A stretch of DNA of 64,000 bases from Rhodopseudomonas rhenobacensis. GTDB lineage: Bacteria; Pseudomonadota; Alphaproteobacteria; Rhizobiales; Xanthobacteraceae. Below, in pieces: positions 21,397-30,946 of this stretch (position 1 is its first letter; each line of letters opens with the position of its first letter). The notes below the pieces were generated by a model. That model had not been told where the DNA came from, did no database searches, and was given only the letters and a program-made list of their open reading frames with translations. The translations under genes and the position numbers were made by a program. The stretch is from positions 222,614-286,613 of the forward strand of contig NZ_JACHIH010000004.1 of NCBI RefSeq assembly GCF_014203125.1, in the 5' to 3' direction.

Positions 21397-22905
21397 ATGA
21401 ACGAAATGCAGAGCCGTTCCGAAGCAGCAACCTCGCCCGAATTGGATCCGCAGCTGGATTTCGACATGGACGGCGACACGTTGCGCGAGGAGTGCGGCGT
21501 ATTCGGCATCTTCGGTCACCCCGACGCCGCCGCCATCACCGCACTCGGGCTGCACGCCCTGCAGCATCGCGGCCAGGAAGCCGCCGGCATCGTTTCCTTC
21601 GAGGGCGGCCGGTTTCACTCCGAACGCCGGCTCGGCCTGGTCGGCGACACCTTCTCGCGCGCCGACGTGATCGCGCGGCTGCCCGGCACCGCCGCGGTCG
21701 GCCATGTGCGCTATTCCACCACCGGCGAGACCATCCTGCGCAACGTCCAGCCGCTGTTCGCCGAGCTCAACGCCGGCGGCTTCGCGATCGGCCACAACGG
21801 CAATCTCACCAACGGCCTGACGCTGCGCCGCGAACTGGTGCGCGGCGGCGCGATGATGCAGTCGACCACCGACACCGAGGTGATTCTGCATCTGGTGGCG
21901 CATTCCAAGCGCACCCGCTTCGTCGATCGTTTCATCGAGGCGCTGCGCGCCATCGAGGGCGCCTATTCGCTGGTGTCGTTGACCAACAAGAAGCTGATCG
22001 GCGCCCGCGATCCGCTCGGCATCCGCCCCCTGGTGCTCGGCGAACTCGACGACTGCCCGATTCTGGCGTCGGAGACCTGCGCGCTCGACATCATCGGCGC
22101 GAAATACGTCCGCGACGTCGAGCCCGGCGAAGTCATCGTGTTCGACCGCCACGGCGTCACCAGCCACAAGCCGTTCCCGCCGATGCCGGCGCGGCCCTGC
22201 ATCTTCGAATACATCTATTTCGCCCGGCCCGACTCCGTGGTCGGCGGCCGTTCGGTGTACGACGTGCGCAAGGCGTTCGGCGCCCAGCTCGCCCGCGAAA
22301 GCCATGTCGAGGCCGACGTCGTGGTGCCGGTGCCGGATTCCGGCGTGCCCGCCGCGATCGGCTATTCGCGACAGTCCGGCGTGCCGTTCGAGCTCGGCAT
22401 CATCCGCAATCACTATGTCGGCCGCACCTTCATCCAGCCGACCCAGAGCGTGCGCGAACTCGGCGTGCGGATGAAGCACTCCGCCAACCGCGCCGCGATC
22501 GAAGGCAAGCGCATCGTCTTGATCGACGACAGCCTGGTGCGCGGCACCACCTCGAAGAAGATCGTCAAGATGATGCGCGACGCCGGCGCCAGCGAGGTGC
22601 ATTTCCGCATCGCCTCGCCGCCGATCACCCATCCGGATTACTACGGCATCGACACCCCGGACCGCGCCGGCCTGCTCGCCGCCACGCATAATCTGGAAGA
22701 GATGCGCGAACTGATCGGCGCCGATTCGCTGGCGTTCCTGTCGGTCGACGGCATCTACCGCGCGATGGGCGAGCCCGGCCGCGATCCGGCGCATCCGAAG
22801 TTCACCGACCATTGCTTCACCGGCGACTATCCGACGCCGCTGACCGACCACAACCAGACCGAAGCGCAGCCGCGGCAATTGTCGTTGCTGGCCGAAGCCA
22901 GCTGA
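21397..22905 (+). CDS. purF: Amidophosphoribosyltransferase
   Basis: PurF catalyses the first step of purine synthesis, transferring glutamine ammonia to PRPP. The 502-residue precursor has a propeptide of 32 residues before the nucleophile Cys33 (EECGVFGIFG). The glutaminase domain (HNGNLTN) and the phosphoribosyltransferase motif VLIDDSLVRGTTSKKI follow. I chose the ATG at 21397, preceded by GAGGATAGAGG; a TTG 13 codons upstream is less likely. It is probably co-transcribed with cvpA. Confidence 0.96.
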   Translation: MNEMQSRSEAATSPELDPQLDFDMDGDTLREECGVFGIFGHPDAAAITALGLHALQHRGQEAAGIVSFEGGRFHSERRLGLVGDTFSRADVIARLPGTAAVGHVRYSTTGETILRNVQPLFAELNAGGFAIGHNGNLTNGLTLRRELVRGGAMMQSTTDTEVILHLVAHSKRTRFVDRFIEALRAIEGAYSLVSLTNKKLIGARDPLGIRPLVLGELDDCPILASETCALDIIGAKYVRDVEPGEVIVFDRHGVTSHKPFPPMPARPCIFEYIYFARPDSVVGGRSVYDVRKAFGAQLARESHVEADVVVPVPDSGVPAAIGYSRQSGVPFELGIIRNHYVGRTFIQPTQSVRELGVRMKHSANRAAIEGKRIVLIDDSLVRGTTSKKIVKMMRDAGASEVHFRIASPPITHPDYYGIDTPDRAGLLAATHNLEEMRELIGADSLAFLSVDGIYRAMGEPGRDPAHPKFTDHCFTGDYPTPLTDHNQTEAQPRQLSLLAEAS

Positions 22906-22942
22906 CGCCCCCATCGGCCGCGCCCTCACTGGCTTTTTGATT

Positions 22943-22991
22943 GAGCATGATCTTATCCGAAAACCGCGATCCACTTTTCGGGATCATGCTC
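22943..22991. repeat. 49-base palindromic intergenic repeat
   Basis: GAGCATGATC (22943-22952) is the exact reverse complement of GATCATGCTC (22982-22991), with the second arm CCGAAAA pairing with TTTTCGG inside. To my knowledge this GAGCATGATC...GATCATGCTC element is widespread in Rhizobiales intergenic regions. It lies just downstream of purF and could also act as a transcript-end hairpin. Confidence 0.85.
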
Positions 22992-23090
22992 TAAAGTTCG
23001 TCGCGCCCGGCCTTGTGCCGGGCGGCAACGTCTTTAAAAGACGCTGTGAATCGCCGGCCTCCGCCCGGCTGTGACGGATCACAACGCGCC

Positions 23091-23834
23091 ATGACCCTGC
23101 CCCTCGCCTCCCGCCTCGCTCTCGTCACCGGCGCCTCGCGCGGCCTCGGCTACGCCACCGCCCGTGCGCTGGCCCGAGCCGGTGCCCATGTCATCGCGGT
23201 GGCGCGCACCCAGGGCGGGCTGGAAGAGCTCGACGACGAGATCCGCCGCGACACCGGCGAAGGCGCCACGCTGGTGCCGCTCGACCTCACCGATCTCGAA
23301 GCCATCGCCCGGCTCGGCGGCGTCTTGCACGAGCGCCACGGCAAGCTCGACATCTTCGTCAGCAATGCCGGCATCGCCGGGCCGTCGTCGCCGCTCGGCC
23401 ATATCGCGCCGAAGCCGTGGGGCGACGTGATGGCGATCAACCTCAACGCCAATTTCCAGCTGATCCGCTGCATGGAGCCGCTGCTGCGCGCCTCCGACGC
23501 CGGCCGCGCGGTGATGATCAGCTGCGACGAGGCGCGTCGCGCGCCGGCCTATCGCGGCCCCGCGGCGGCCTCGAAAGCCGCGCTGGAAACCTTGACGCGG
23601 GTGTGGGCGGCGGAGAACGCCACCACCGCGCTGCGCGTCAACCTGTTCGATCCCGGTCCGGTCCGCACCAAGCTGCGCGCCACCATCATGCCGGGGGAAG
23701 ACCCGGAAACGCTGCCCACCGCCGACGAAGTCGCCGAGTTGCTGCTCCCGCTGTGCCTGCCGTCGTGCAGCGACAACGGCAAGCTCTATGACTACAAGAG
23801 CCGCACGCTGAAGGACTTTGCCGCGGCGGTGTAG
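23091..23834 (+). CDS. Short-chain dehydrogenase/reductase
   Basis: This 247-residue Rossmann enzyme has TGASRGLG at residues 14-21, SNAG for the structural motif, a catalytic Ser in MISCDEARRAP and a Tyr-x3-Lys-like pair in AYRGPAAASKAA, with slightly unusual spacing between Tyr and Lys. The substrate cannot be told from sequence. I placed the start at MTLPLASRLALVTGAS; 26 upstream codons are open but not family-like. It follows purF, after the palindromic repeat. Confidence 0.87.
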   Translation: MTLPLASRLALVTGASRGLGYATARALARAGAHVIAVARTQGGLEELDDEIRRDTGEGATLVPLDLTDLEAIARLGGVLHERHGKLDIFVSNAGIAGPSSPLGHIAPKPWGDVMAINLNANFQLIRCMEPLLRASDAGRAVMISCDEARRAPAYRGPAAASKAALETLTRVWAAENATTALRVNLFDPGPVRTKLRATIMPGEDPETLPTADEVAELLLPLCLPSCSDNGKLYDYKSRTLKDFAAAV

Positions 23835-23872
23835 CGCTCGCTCGCCGCACGTAGCTGCGACATCAACCACGG

Positions 23873-23998
23873 CGTCATTCCGGGGCGCGAGAGCGCCAGC
23901 TCGAGCGAACCCGGAATCTTGCGACACGCACTGACACCTGACCCCGTGGCAAGATTCCGGGTTCGCTCGCCCAAGCGGGCTCGCGCCCCGGAATGACG
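23873..23998. repeat. 126-base intergenic inverted repeat
   Basis: CGTCATTCCGGGGCGCGAG at the left pairs exactly with CTCGCGCCCCGGAATGACG at the right. The inner arms CGAACCCGGAATCTTGC and GCAAGATTCCGGGTTCG also pair, so the whole element can form a long cruciform. Elements of this type are common in Bradyrhizobium and Rhodopseudomonas. It lies between convergent genes. Confidence 0.88.
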
Positions 23999-24048
23999 GG
24001 GGGTTGGGTCGCCGGACAAGACTAACCGCTGCTCAGTTCTCTCGCGCG

Positions 24049-25410
24049 TCAGCGCTCTTGCGCCGCCGCCTGCTCGCGCCGCATCGCCGCCACCGCGCTG
24101 CCGGCGATCAGCATCGACACCAGCAACAGCGCACCCGCCACGATGAACGGCGCGCCGGGCAGATGCAGCGGCGTGCCGTCGGCGATGAAGTACGCGAAGA
24201 TCAGCGTGAACAGCGACGGGCCGACCAGTTCGGCGACGCTGTTGACGCTGGTGTTGGCGCCCTGCAACTGGCCCTGCTGATCCGCCGGCACCAGCCGCGT
24301 CATCAGGCTTGAGGTCGCGGGTCCGGCGATGCCCCAGATCGTCATCACCGGGATGCCGATCCAGAACAGCGGCCCGTTCGGCGCGAACGCGTAGATCGCA
24401 AAGCCGAGCGCGCCGCCGCCATAGCCAAGAATCATCGCCCAGCGCTCGCCGAGCAGCTTCAGCGCCGGCCCAACCAGCCCGCCCTGCACGATCGTGGTGC
24501 ACAGCCCGACGAAGGCCAGCGCCAGCCCGACCGTGGTCTGGTCCCAGCCGTAGCGATAGGTGGTGTACAGCACGAAAGTCGCCGGCAGCGCGACATGCGC
24601 CACCTCGGCGCAGAACGTCACCACCGCGAGCGCCGCCAGCGTGGCGTTGGAGCGTAATAGCCGCAGCGCGCCGAGCGGATTGGCGCTGCGCCATTTGAAC
24701 GCCGAGCGGCGCTCCTTCGGCAGCGATTCCGGCAGCACGAAGTAGCCGTACATCGCGTTGGCGAGGCTCAAGCCCGCCGCCACCCAGAACGGCAGCCGCG
24801 GGTCGACGCCGCCGAGCAGCCCGCCGATCGCAGGCCCGAAGATGAATCCCAGCCCGAACGCCGCGCCGATCTTGCCGAACACCGCGGCGCGTTTCTCCGG
24901 CGCCGTGACGTCGGCGATATAGGCGAACGAGGTGGAAATGCTGGCCGAGGTGACGCCGGAAATCATCCGGCCGACGAACAGCCAGCCCAGCGACGGCGCC
25001 AGCGCCATCATGATGTAGTCGAGCCCGAGCCCGAAATTCGACAGCAGGATCACCGGGCGGCGGCCGAACCGATCGCTCAGCGCGCCGAGCACCGGCGAGG
25101 CAAAGAACTGCATCAGCGCCCAGGCGGTGCCGAACAGGCCGTAGATCTTGGCGGCGTCCGCGGTGTTGTTGTCGGCGAAGCTCTCCACCAGCTTCGGCAG
25201 AATCGGCAGGATCATGCCGATCGACAGCATGTCGAGCAGGATGGTGATGAAGATGAAGCCGACCGCGGCGCGGCGCGGCCCTTCCATCGGAGGCGTTGCG
25301 GCTGTCTCGGCTGCAGGCGCCGCGGCTGTCTCGCCTACAGGCGTCACCGCCGAAGCCATCTCGGCCGGAGGCGTCGCGTGGGCTTCCGCGTCAGGCTGTT
25401 CGACAGTCAT
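24049..25410 (-). CDS. MFS exporter, TetA-like
   Basis: A 453-residue 12-helix transporter of the major facilitator superfamily. MFS motif A is GALSDRFGRRPVILLS, and the pattern LLDMLSIGMILPILPKL in helix 1 is typical of the TCR/TetA and related multidrug proton antiporters. Before helix 1 there is an unusual 50-residue Ala/Thr/Pro/Glu-rich N-terminal extension with repeated AAETAATP-like units. The substrate is unknown, and no TetR-type repressor lies next to it, so a tetracycline role should not be assumed. Confidence 0.85.
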   Translation of the reverse strand: MTVEQPDAEAHATPPAEMASAVTPVGETAAAPAAETAATPPMEGPRRAAVGFIFITILLDMLSIGMILPILPKLVESFADNNTADAAKIYGLFGTAWALMQFFASPVLGALSDRFGRRPVILLSNFGLGLDYIMMALAPSLGWLFVGRMISGVTSASISTSFAYIADVTAPEKRAAVFGKIGAAFGLGFIFGPAIGGLLGGVDPRLPFWVAAGLSLANAMYGYFVLPESLPKERRSAFKWRSANPLGALRLLRSNATLAALAVVTFCAEVAHVALPATFVLYTTYRYGWDQTTVGLALAFVGLCTTIVQGGLVGPALKLLGERWAMILGYGGGALGFAIYAFAPNGPLFWIGIPVMTIWGIAGPATSSLMTRLVPADQQGQLQGANTSVNSVAELVGPSLFTLIFAYFIADGTPLHLPGAPFIVAGALLLVSMLIAGSAVAAMRREQAAAQER

Positions 25411-25805
25411 GGATTGCGCTGCGCCCCTGCGCCAAGGGCCGGCGCATTCCGCAAGCTAATGCCTCGCGGCAACCCGGGCAATTCGCAAAATGGCGGTCAC
25501 TGCTGGTGATCGCGACGCGGAAGCCTCTGCCCCTGCCACTCGCACCGCCGTCATCCCGGACATCGTGTCCCGGACGCCGAGCAGCGCGCTTGCGCTGCGA
25601 GGCGAGCCGGGACCGTTCCAAGCGCAGCCGTCGTAACGGCCCCGGCTCTGCGGCGCACCACGCCGCAAGAGCGGCGCGTTGCACCGCGTCCGGGGCACGG
25701 GATCGCAAAAGCTATTCCGGCAACGTTGACGCGAGCGGCGCGAGGTCTTCCTCATCCTTCGAGACGCGCGCCGAAGCGGGCGCGCTCCTCACCATGAGGA
25801 CTCGG
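25411..25805. other. Intergenic region made largely of dispersed repeats
   Basis: These 395 bases contain no supported gene. From about 25549 to 25699 the sequence (GTCATCCCGGACATCGTGTCCCGG and onward to GCGTCCGGGGCACGGGA) looks like a dispersed repeat with inverted ends. A second palindromic element is at 25750-25799. Confidence 0.6.
25750..25799. repeat. 50-base palindromic repeat downstream of der
   Basis: CCTCAT at the left pairs with ATGAGG at the right, and inside them GAGACGCGCGCC faces GGGCGCGCTCCTC. This resembles the CCTCATCCTTCGAGACGC family found between genes in Bradyrhizobium-group genomes. It lies within seven bases of the der stop codon and may end its transcript. Confidence 0.75.
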
Positions 25806-27188
25806 CTAGTTCGGCCGCCGGCGCTTATGCGCGAACGGGTTGGCCTTTTCGCGCAGCGTGATGCGCACCGGCGTGCCGGGCAGATCGAAGAACGCCCGCA
25901 GGCTATTCACGAGATAACGCAGGTACGATTCCGGCACCGCGTCGGCGCGCGAGCAGAATACGATGAAGCTCGGCGGCCGCGCCTTGGCCTGCGTCACGTA
26001 GTTCAGCTTCAGCCGACGGCCCGACACCGCCGGCGGCGGGTTGGTCTCGACTGCCTGTTCGAACCAGCGATTGAGCGAGGCGGTCGGCACCCGCCGGTTC
26101 CACACTGCGTAAGAATCCTCGATCGCCTTCATCAGCCGGTCGATGCCCTCGCCCATCAGTCCGGACACCGCGACGATCGGCACGCCCTTGACCTGCGGCA
26201 GCAGGTGATCGACGTCGGCGCGCAGCCCCGCCACGAGGCTCGCCTGCTTGCCCATCAGATCCCATTTGTTGACCGCGATCACCAGCGCGCGGCCCTCGCG
26301 CTCGATCAGGTCGGCGATCCGCAGGTCCTGCTCCTCGAACTTGTTCTGCGAATCCATCATCAGCACGACGACTTCGGCGAAACGGATGGCGCGCAGCGCA
26401 TCCGCAACCGAAAGCTTCTCCAGCTTCTCCTCGATCCGCGAGCGGCGGCGTAAGCCGGCGGTGTCGAAGATCCGGAATTGGCGGCCCTTGTAGTCGACCT
26501 CGACCGAGATCGAATCCCGCGTGGTGCCGGCTTCGGCGCTGGTCAACAGCCGCTCCTCGCCGAGCAGATGGTTGATCATGGTCGACTTGCCGGCGTTCGG
26601 CCGGCCGACGATCGCGACCCGGATCGGCCGGGTGGAGAAATCTTCCTCGCTGACGCCCTCGACCTCGTCGTCCTCGTCGAACAACACGTCGGGCTCCGGC
26701 ATCACCGCGCGCAACGCGTCGTAGAGATCGCTGAGACCCTCGCCGTGCTCGGCGGAAATCTGGATCGGATCGCCGAGCCCGAGCGCGTAGGATTCCATCG
26801 CGCCGATCTCGCCGTGCCGGCCCTCGCTCTTGTTGGCGACCAGGATCACCGGCTTGTTGGCGCGGCGGGCGAAGTCGGCGAAGGCGCGGTCGTTCGGCGT
26901 GAGCCCGGCGCGGGCGTCGATCACGAACATCAGCGCATCCGCCAAGGCGATCGCCGCCTCGGTCTGCTCCTGCATCCGCGCCACCAGCGAGCCCTTGGCG
27001 CCCTCGTCGAGGCCGGCAGTGTCGATGATGGTGAATTCGAGGTCGCCGAGCTTGCCCTGGCCTTCGCGACGATCGCGGGTCACCCCCGGCGTGTCATCGA
27101 CCAGCGCGAGCTTCTGCCCAACCAGACGGTTGAACAGCGTGGATTTGCCGACGTTGGGCCGGCCGATAATAGCAAAGGTGAACGACAT
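25806..27188 (-). CDS. der: Ribosome biogenesis GTPase Der (EngA)
   Basis: Der is an essential GTPase needed for 50S subunit assembly. The 460-residue protein has two G domains in tandem: P-loop GRPNVGKS at residues 8-15 and GRPNAGKS near residue 200, with switch motifs DTPGVTRDR and AGTTRDS. A KH-like C-terminal domain ends in a basic tail (KRRRPN). I chose the ATG giving [16 protein letters not shown]; an upstream GTG adds five residues. It is the last gene of the nnrU-panB-TPR-lipoprotein-der group on this strand. Confidence 0.96.
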   Translation of the reverse strand: MSFTFAIIGRPNVGKSTLFNRLVGQKLALVDDTPGVTRDRREGQGKLGDLEFTIIDTAGLDEGAKGSLVARMQEQTEAAIALADALMFVIDARAGLTPNDRAFADFARRANKPVILVANKSEGRHGEIGAMESYALGLGDPIQISAEHGEGLSDLYDALRAVMPEPDVLFDEDDEVEGVSEEDFSTRPIRVAIVGRPNAGKSTMINHLLGEERLLTSAEAGTTRDSISVEVDYKGRQFRIFDTAGLRRRSRIEEKLEKLSVADALRAIRFAEVVVLMMDSQNKFEEQDLRIADLIEREGRALVIAVNKWDLMGKQASLVAGLRADVDHLLPQVKGVPIVAVSGLMGEGIDRLMKAIEDSYAVWNRRVPTASLNRWFEQAVETNPPPAVSGRRLKLNYVTQAKARPPSFIVFCSRADAVPESYLRYLVNSLRAFFDLPGTPVRITLREKANPFAHKRRRPN

Positions 27189-27248
27189 CGCTGATGCGTG
27201 CACTCATTCCCGGCGACATGTCAATGTCGGGCGCGCGAAGCGGCCCGC

Positions 27249-27767
27249 TCAGCGCTGGAAACTGCCGCCCGGCAGCGGCGCCGGGAAGGCCGAGGACGGC
27301 GCCGGCGCGGTGGTGGTGGTCGCCGCGGCGGGTTCGTCCGGCGGCGGCGCGGTGGTGCGGCGGCGCGATTGTTTGGCGGGCTTCGGCGCCGGCGGGGCCG
27401 CCGACAGGCTGCCGTCTTCTTCGGGCGCCGGTTCGGCCTCTTGCGCCGGGGCGCGGGCGACCGCGGGCTTGCTGCGGGCCTTCGGCTTCGAAGCGCGCTT
27501 CGGCTTGGCTTCCTCGACCGGCGCCGGCGTGGCCTCCGGCTGCGGCTCCTCGACCGCGCCGCGGTAGAGGTTCTTCGGCACGCCCTGCTCGAGCCCCGGG
27601 ACGCCTTCGGGGAACACCGGCTTGCGATCGCCCGGCAGCTTCTTCTTGGTGTCGAGGAAGTCGAGCAGGTCGGTGGGGTCCCAGCCCGTGGTGCTGCCGC
27701 AGCCGGTCAGCGCACTCGCGAGCGCGATCAGCACGGCGGCAGAAATCAGACGAGAGGTACGGCGCAT
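27249..27767 (-). CDS. Hypothetical lipoprotein with Pro/Ala-rich tail
   Basis: The 172-residue protein has a lipoprotein signal peptide with lipobox LTGC (Cys at about residue 22), followed by a short conserved-looking block (WDPTDLLDFLDTKKKLPGDR). From about residue 60 it is low-complexity and rich in Pro, Ala, Lys and Glu. I placed the start at MRRTSRLISAAVL, where the signal peptide begins; the open frame extends 58 codons further but overlaps no signal. It sits between a TPR gene and der, where many alphaproteobacteria carry the beta-propeller bamB; this protein has no propeller. Confidence 0.78.
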   Translation of the reverse strand: MRRTSRLISAAVLIALASALTGCGSTTGWDPTDLLDFLDTKKKLPGDRKPVFPEGVPGLEQGVPKNLYRGAVEEPQPEATPAPVEEAKPKRASKPKARSKPAVARAPAQEAEPAPEEDGSLSAAPPAPKPAKQSRRRTTAPPPDEPAAATTTTAPAPSSAFPAPLPGGSFQR

Positions 27768-27841
27768 GGGGGTCTCACTCAACTCGGGGCGACTTGTCGG
27801 TGTCGTTTTGCTTGCCTTGGGTTTGCCACAAGCTTTTCGCG

Positions 27842-28495
27842 TCAGCTTTTGGCGGCCGGCGGCAGCAGCGCCTGCAGCACGTCGGCGCGGCTGCGCAGGC
27901 TCGACGGCGTCTCGGCATCGGTGGAAATCAGCTCGAGCCATTTGCGCGCCGCGGTGGCGTCGCCGGTGCGCCAGGCCGACAGCGCCAGCAGTTCGCGCGC
28001 GGTGTGGCGATAGGTGCCCGCCGTCGTGGTCGCCGGCTCCAGTCGCTGCAGCATGTCAGGGTAGCTCGCGGTTTCAAGAAGCAGGCCAGCAGCGCGGACT
28101 TTTGCCAGGTCGCGATCGACGGCGGGCACCGCGGCATCGGCCGCAATCGCGTCGAAGGCCTTGGCGGCGGCCTGCGTATCACGCGCGGCGATCTCAGCGG
28201 CAGCGCGCAGCCGCGCCAGGGTGCGATAGCCGGCCGGCGCGGTGGCGGCGATCTTGGCGAACGCGGCTTCGGCCTCGGCGTGCTTGTTCTGTTCGGACAG
28301 GTCGGACGCCTGATTGAACGCAGCGCCGGCCTCGGCGGCCTTCTTGGCCTCGAAATACTGATACCCGCGCCAACCGCCGACTCCGACGATGATCAGAATC
28401 GCGAGCGCGATGATCAACAGCGAGTAACGATCCCACAGCCGCTTGAGCTGTTCGCGGCGCAGGTCTTCGTCGACTTCGTTAAATAATTCAGACAC
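27842..28495 (-). CDS. YfgM-like TPR membrane protein
   Basis: The 217-residue protein has a short cytoplasmic N-terminus (SELFNEVDEDLRREQLKRLWDR), one membrane segment at about residues 26-46 and a periplasmic helical TPR-like domain. This matches the TPR_21/YfgM family, which works with periplasmic chaperones and the Sec machinery in E. coli. The gene precedes the lipoprotein and der, the order usually seen for yfgM-bamB-der. Confidence 0.85.
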   Translation of the reverse strand: MSELFNEVDEDLRREQLKRLWDRYSLLIIALAILIIVGVGGWRGYQYFEAKKAAEAGAAFNQASDLSEQNKHAEAEAAFAKIAATAPAGYRTLARLRAAAEIAARDTQAAAKAFDAIAADAAVPAVDRDLAKVRAAGLLLETASYPDMLQRLEPATTTAGTYRHTARELLALSAWRTGDATAARKWLELISTDAETPSSLRSRADVLQALLPPAAKS

Positions 28496-28656
28496 TTAAA
28501 TCTATCCCATCCCCGAATGGCGGCAGCGCCTCGGCGCGCCGGCGTGCGCCGCCCGCGATCCCGCGGCGGCGATACCCTAGCGATATGGCGACGGCAAGGC
28601 AAAGCAAGCCCAGCCAACGTGTTGACTAAGCGAAGGCTGCGACGTGCCGCCGCGGT

Positions 28657-29481
28657 TCAGCTTTTCGCCTTCATGCCGTAGACGTGCTGCGGTCCCGGAA
28701 ACGCGCGGGAGCGAACCTCGCTGGCGTAGTCCCTGATCGCGGCTTCGATGCCGGGGCCGAGATCGCCGAACCGCTTGACGAATTTCGGCGCCCACGGCGA
28801 CAGCCCGAGCATGTCTTCCAACACCAGCACCTGGCCGTCGCAGGCCGCGCTGGCGCCGATGCCGATGGTCGGAATCGCGATGTCCTTGGTGATCTTGGCC
28901 GCCAGCGGCTCGGCCACCGCTTCGATCACCACCGAGAACGCGCCGGCCTCGGCGACCGCGCGGGCGTCGGCCTCGATCGGCGCCCAGTCGCTCTCCTCGC
29001 GGCCCTGCGCGCGGAACGAGCCCAGCGTGTTGATCGACTGCGGCGTCAGCCCGATATGGCCCATCACCGGCACGCCGCGCTCGGTGAGGAAGCGGATGGT
29101 CTCGGCCATCTTCACGCCGCCCTCCAGCTTCACCCCGCCGCACAGGCTTTCCTTCATGATCCGCACCGCGGAGTGGAACGCCTGCTCCTTCGACGCCTCG
29201 TAGGAGCCGAACGGCATGTCGACCACCACCATCGCTTCCTTGGAGCCGCGCATCACCGCGCGACCCTGCAGAATCATCATGTCGAGCGTCACCGGCACCG
29301 TGGTCTCGAAGCCGTGCATCACATTGCCGAGCGAATCGCCGACCAGGATGACATCGCAATAGCGATCGACCAGGGCGGCGGTGTGGGCGTGGTACGAGGT
29401 CAGCATCACCACCGGATCGCCGCCCTTGCGGGCGCGGATCTCCGGGGCGGTCTTGCGCTTGATCGTGGATTGCACGGACAT
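28657..29481 (-). CDS. panB: 3-methyl-2-oxobutanoate hydroxymethyltransferase
   Basis: PanB converts alpha-ketoisovalerate to ketopantoate in pantothenate (CoA) synthesis. The 274-residue TIM barrel starts near [20 protein letters not shown]; the metal and substrate regions [21 protein letters not shown] and KLEGG are present, as is [14 protein letters not shown]. The length is normal. It lies one base from nnrU on the same strand, so the two are likely co-transcribed. panC is not in the window. Confidence 0.95.
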   Translation of the reverse strand: MSVQSTIKRKTAPEIRARKGGDPVVMLTSYHAHTAALVDRYCDVILVGDSLGNVMHGFETTVPVTLDMMILQGRAVMRGSKEAMVVVDMPFGSYEASKEQAFHSAVRIMKESLCGGVKLEGGVKMAETIRFLTERGVPVMGHIGLTPQSINTLGSFRAQGREESDWAPIEADARAVAEAGAFSVVIEAVAEPLAAKITKDIAIPTIGIGASAACDGQVLVLEDMLGLSPWAPKFVKRFGDLGPGIEAAIRDYASEVRSRAFPGPQHVYGMKAKS

Positions 29482-29482
29482 C

Positions 29483-30070
29483 TTAGGCAGCTCCGAATAC
29501 GGGAACGCCGATCACCACCGGGTGGAAGGCGAAGGCCAATGCCAGATAAGCCACGATGCCGACCGCGATCGCGATCAGGTCGTTCTTCGGCCCGCCCACC
29601 GGGATCGGCGGGGCGCCGGGATCGCTGCGACGCTTCAGCGAGATGCGGTCGAACACCGCCCAGCCCAGGATCGAGCCGAACAGGATGATCGAGCCGAGAT
29701 CGCCATTGGCGATCAGATGCGCCACCGCCCAGGTCTTCACCCCGGTCAGCATCGGATGTTTCAGCGCGGTGTAGATGCGGCCGCGCAGATAGGCCGACAC
29801 CACCATGATCACGGCGGGCAGCATCAAGGCGGCGGCGAGATGCTTGGTCCAGACCGGCGGGTGCCAGATGTCGATCATGCCGGCGGCGCGATAGTCGCCA
29901 AAGCCGTAGGAGATCAGCCCGATGCCGATGATGGCGAGGATCGCATAGCCGATCTTGTAGACCGCCTCGCCGCCAAATCCGATCAACCGCGCGCGCAGAT
30001 CGCGCCGCGTGGTCACGACGTGGACGCCGACGAACAGCGCCAACCCCAGGATCATGATCGCAAGTCCCAT
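29483..30070 (-). CDS. nnrU: NnrU family membrane protein
   Basis: The 195-residue protein has five or six hydrophobic segments, beginning [21 protein letters not shown]. The pattern [37 protein letters not shown] (broken here for length; residues near 85-120) is typical of NnrU. NnrU was described as required for nitrite and nitric-oxide reductase expression in Rhodobacter. It shares a transcript with panB, to which it is unrelated metabolically; no denitrification genes are nearby. Confidence 0.87.
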   Translation of the reverse strand: MGLAIMILGLALFVGVHVVTTRRDLRARLIGFGGEAVYKIGYAILAIIGIGLISYGFGDYRAAGMIDIWHPPVWTKHLAAALMLPAVIMVVSAYLRGRIYTALKHPMLTGVKTWAVAHLIANGDLGSIILFGSILGWAVFDRISLKRRSDPGAPPIPVGGPKNDLIAIAVGIVAYLALAFAFHPVVIGVPVFGAA

Positions 30071-30499
30071 GGCTCTCCCCTTGGCGCTGCCCGCCCGCGC
30101 CGGCCAATTTCAACTCTGATCCGCGCCTTCGGCAGGTCGTCGCCGCAGCGCGCAAGCTGTTCCGCGTAACATTCTTTATAGGAACGAGGCAATGCTGCGC
30201 GGGGCGCATGGCCGGCCTGTCGGCCCGGCCCGGCTTTCGCCGTTCTCGATCAGCGCGCCGAGTTGCGCCGTTGACCTCTCCAATCGTGCGTACCCGGGCG
30301 AGCGCTCCAGGTTTACGACGTCCAGCGGACCCGCATGGCCGCGACAGGCGTCGATGCTTTTAGGGCGAGGTCGCGGCCGTGGAGAGACGGGTGTTGGATC
30401 GGCGGCGCGTCACCAACGATCGCGCCGAACGGAACTCTGCGGTGCCGATGCCAGCCGAGAAGTGCGGCGGCGAGACTCCTCGCCGCCGCTCGAATAGAC
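30071..30499. other. Intergenic region upstream of nnrU
   Basis: These 429 bases carry no supported gene. They probably include the promoter of the nnrU-panB group on the minus strand and the terminator of the cache-domain gene (30464-30489). Confidence 0.55.
30464..30489 (-). terminator. Terminator-like hairpin after the cache-domain gene
   Basis: A perfect 11-bp stem GCGGCGGCGAG/CTCGCCGCCGC with a 4-base loop lies ten bases past the stop codon on the minus strand. The run after it (ACTTCTC) is only weakly T-rich, so termination may be partial or Rho-assisted. Confidence 0.5.
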
Positions 30500-30946
30500 T
30501 TACTTGTAGTAGCCGACCGCGCAGGTCTGGTCGCCGACCTTGGTGACGAAGGACACCTTCTGCACCGGGTCGGTCTGGCCGGGACGCGGCCACATGTAGC
30601 TGACTTCCTTGACGTCGCCTTCCTTGGCGGTGGCGTAGATCTCTTCGCCGAGCGCCTTGCCGGTCTTGTCCTTGAGTTCCTTGAGGCTCTTGCCGGTCAG
30701 CGTCGGATGCGCGGTGAACAGGCCGTCGGGACCGCCGCAGAACGGATAGAGGTCGCGGTCCTTGAAGCCGCCTTCGCCCTTGGCGAACTGCGCGAGCGCG
30801 GTGGCCTTGTCGGCCTTCACCGCGGCGGCGGCCTTGTTGAGCATCGCCTTGGCTTCGTCAGCCGTGCCGAATTCGGCGGCCGACGCGGCCGAGACGGTGA
30901 GCGCGCCAACCATGGCGGCGAGGCAGAACAGTGTCTTCCTTTTCAT
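30500..30946 (-). CDS. Periplasmic single-cache domain protein
   Basis: The 148-residue protein has a clear signal peptide (residues 1-23, VSAASA). A compact ligand-binding domain follows, with DLYPFCGGPDGLFTAHP and WPRPGQTDPVQKVSFV motifs, the pattern of stand-alone sCache_2 (cache) proteins. It has no kinase or chemotaxis output domain, so it is likely a free periplasmic binding protein of unknown ligand. The signal peptide and start are clear. It is a single gene flanked by long non-coding stretches. Confidence 0.83.
   Translation of the reverse strand: MKRKTLFCLAAMVGALTVSAASAAEFGTADEAKAMLNKAAAAVKADKATALAQFAKGEGGFKDRDLYPFCGGPDGLFTAHPTLTGKSLKELKDKTGKALGEEIYATAKEGDVKEVSYMWPRPGQTDPVQKVSFVTKVGDQTCAVGYYK

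Noticed and set aside
24049..25410. Idea that the MFS protein is a true tetracycline pump
   Set aside because: No TetR repressor next to it and a long N-terminal extension; the substrate cannot be assigned from sequence.
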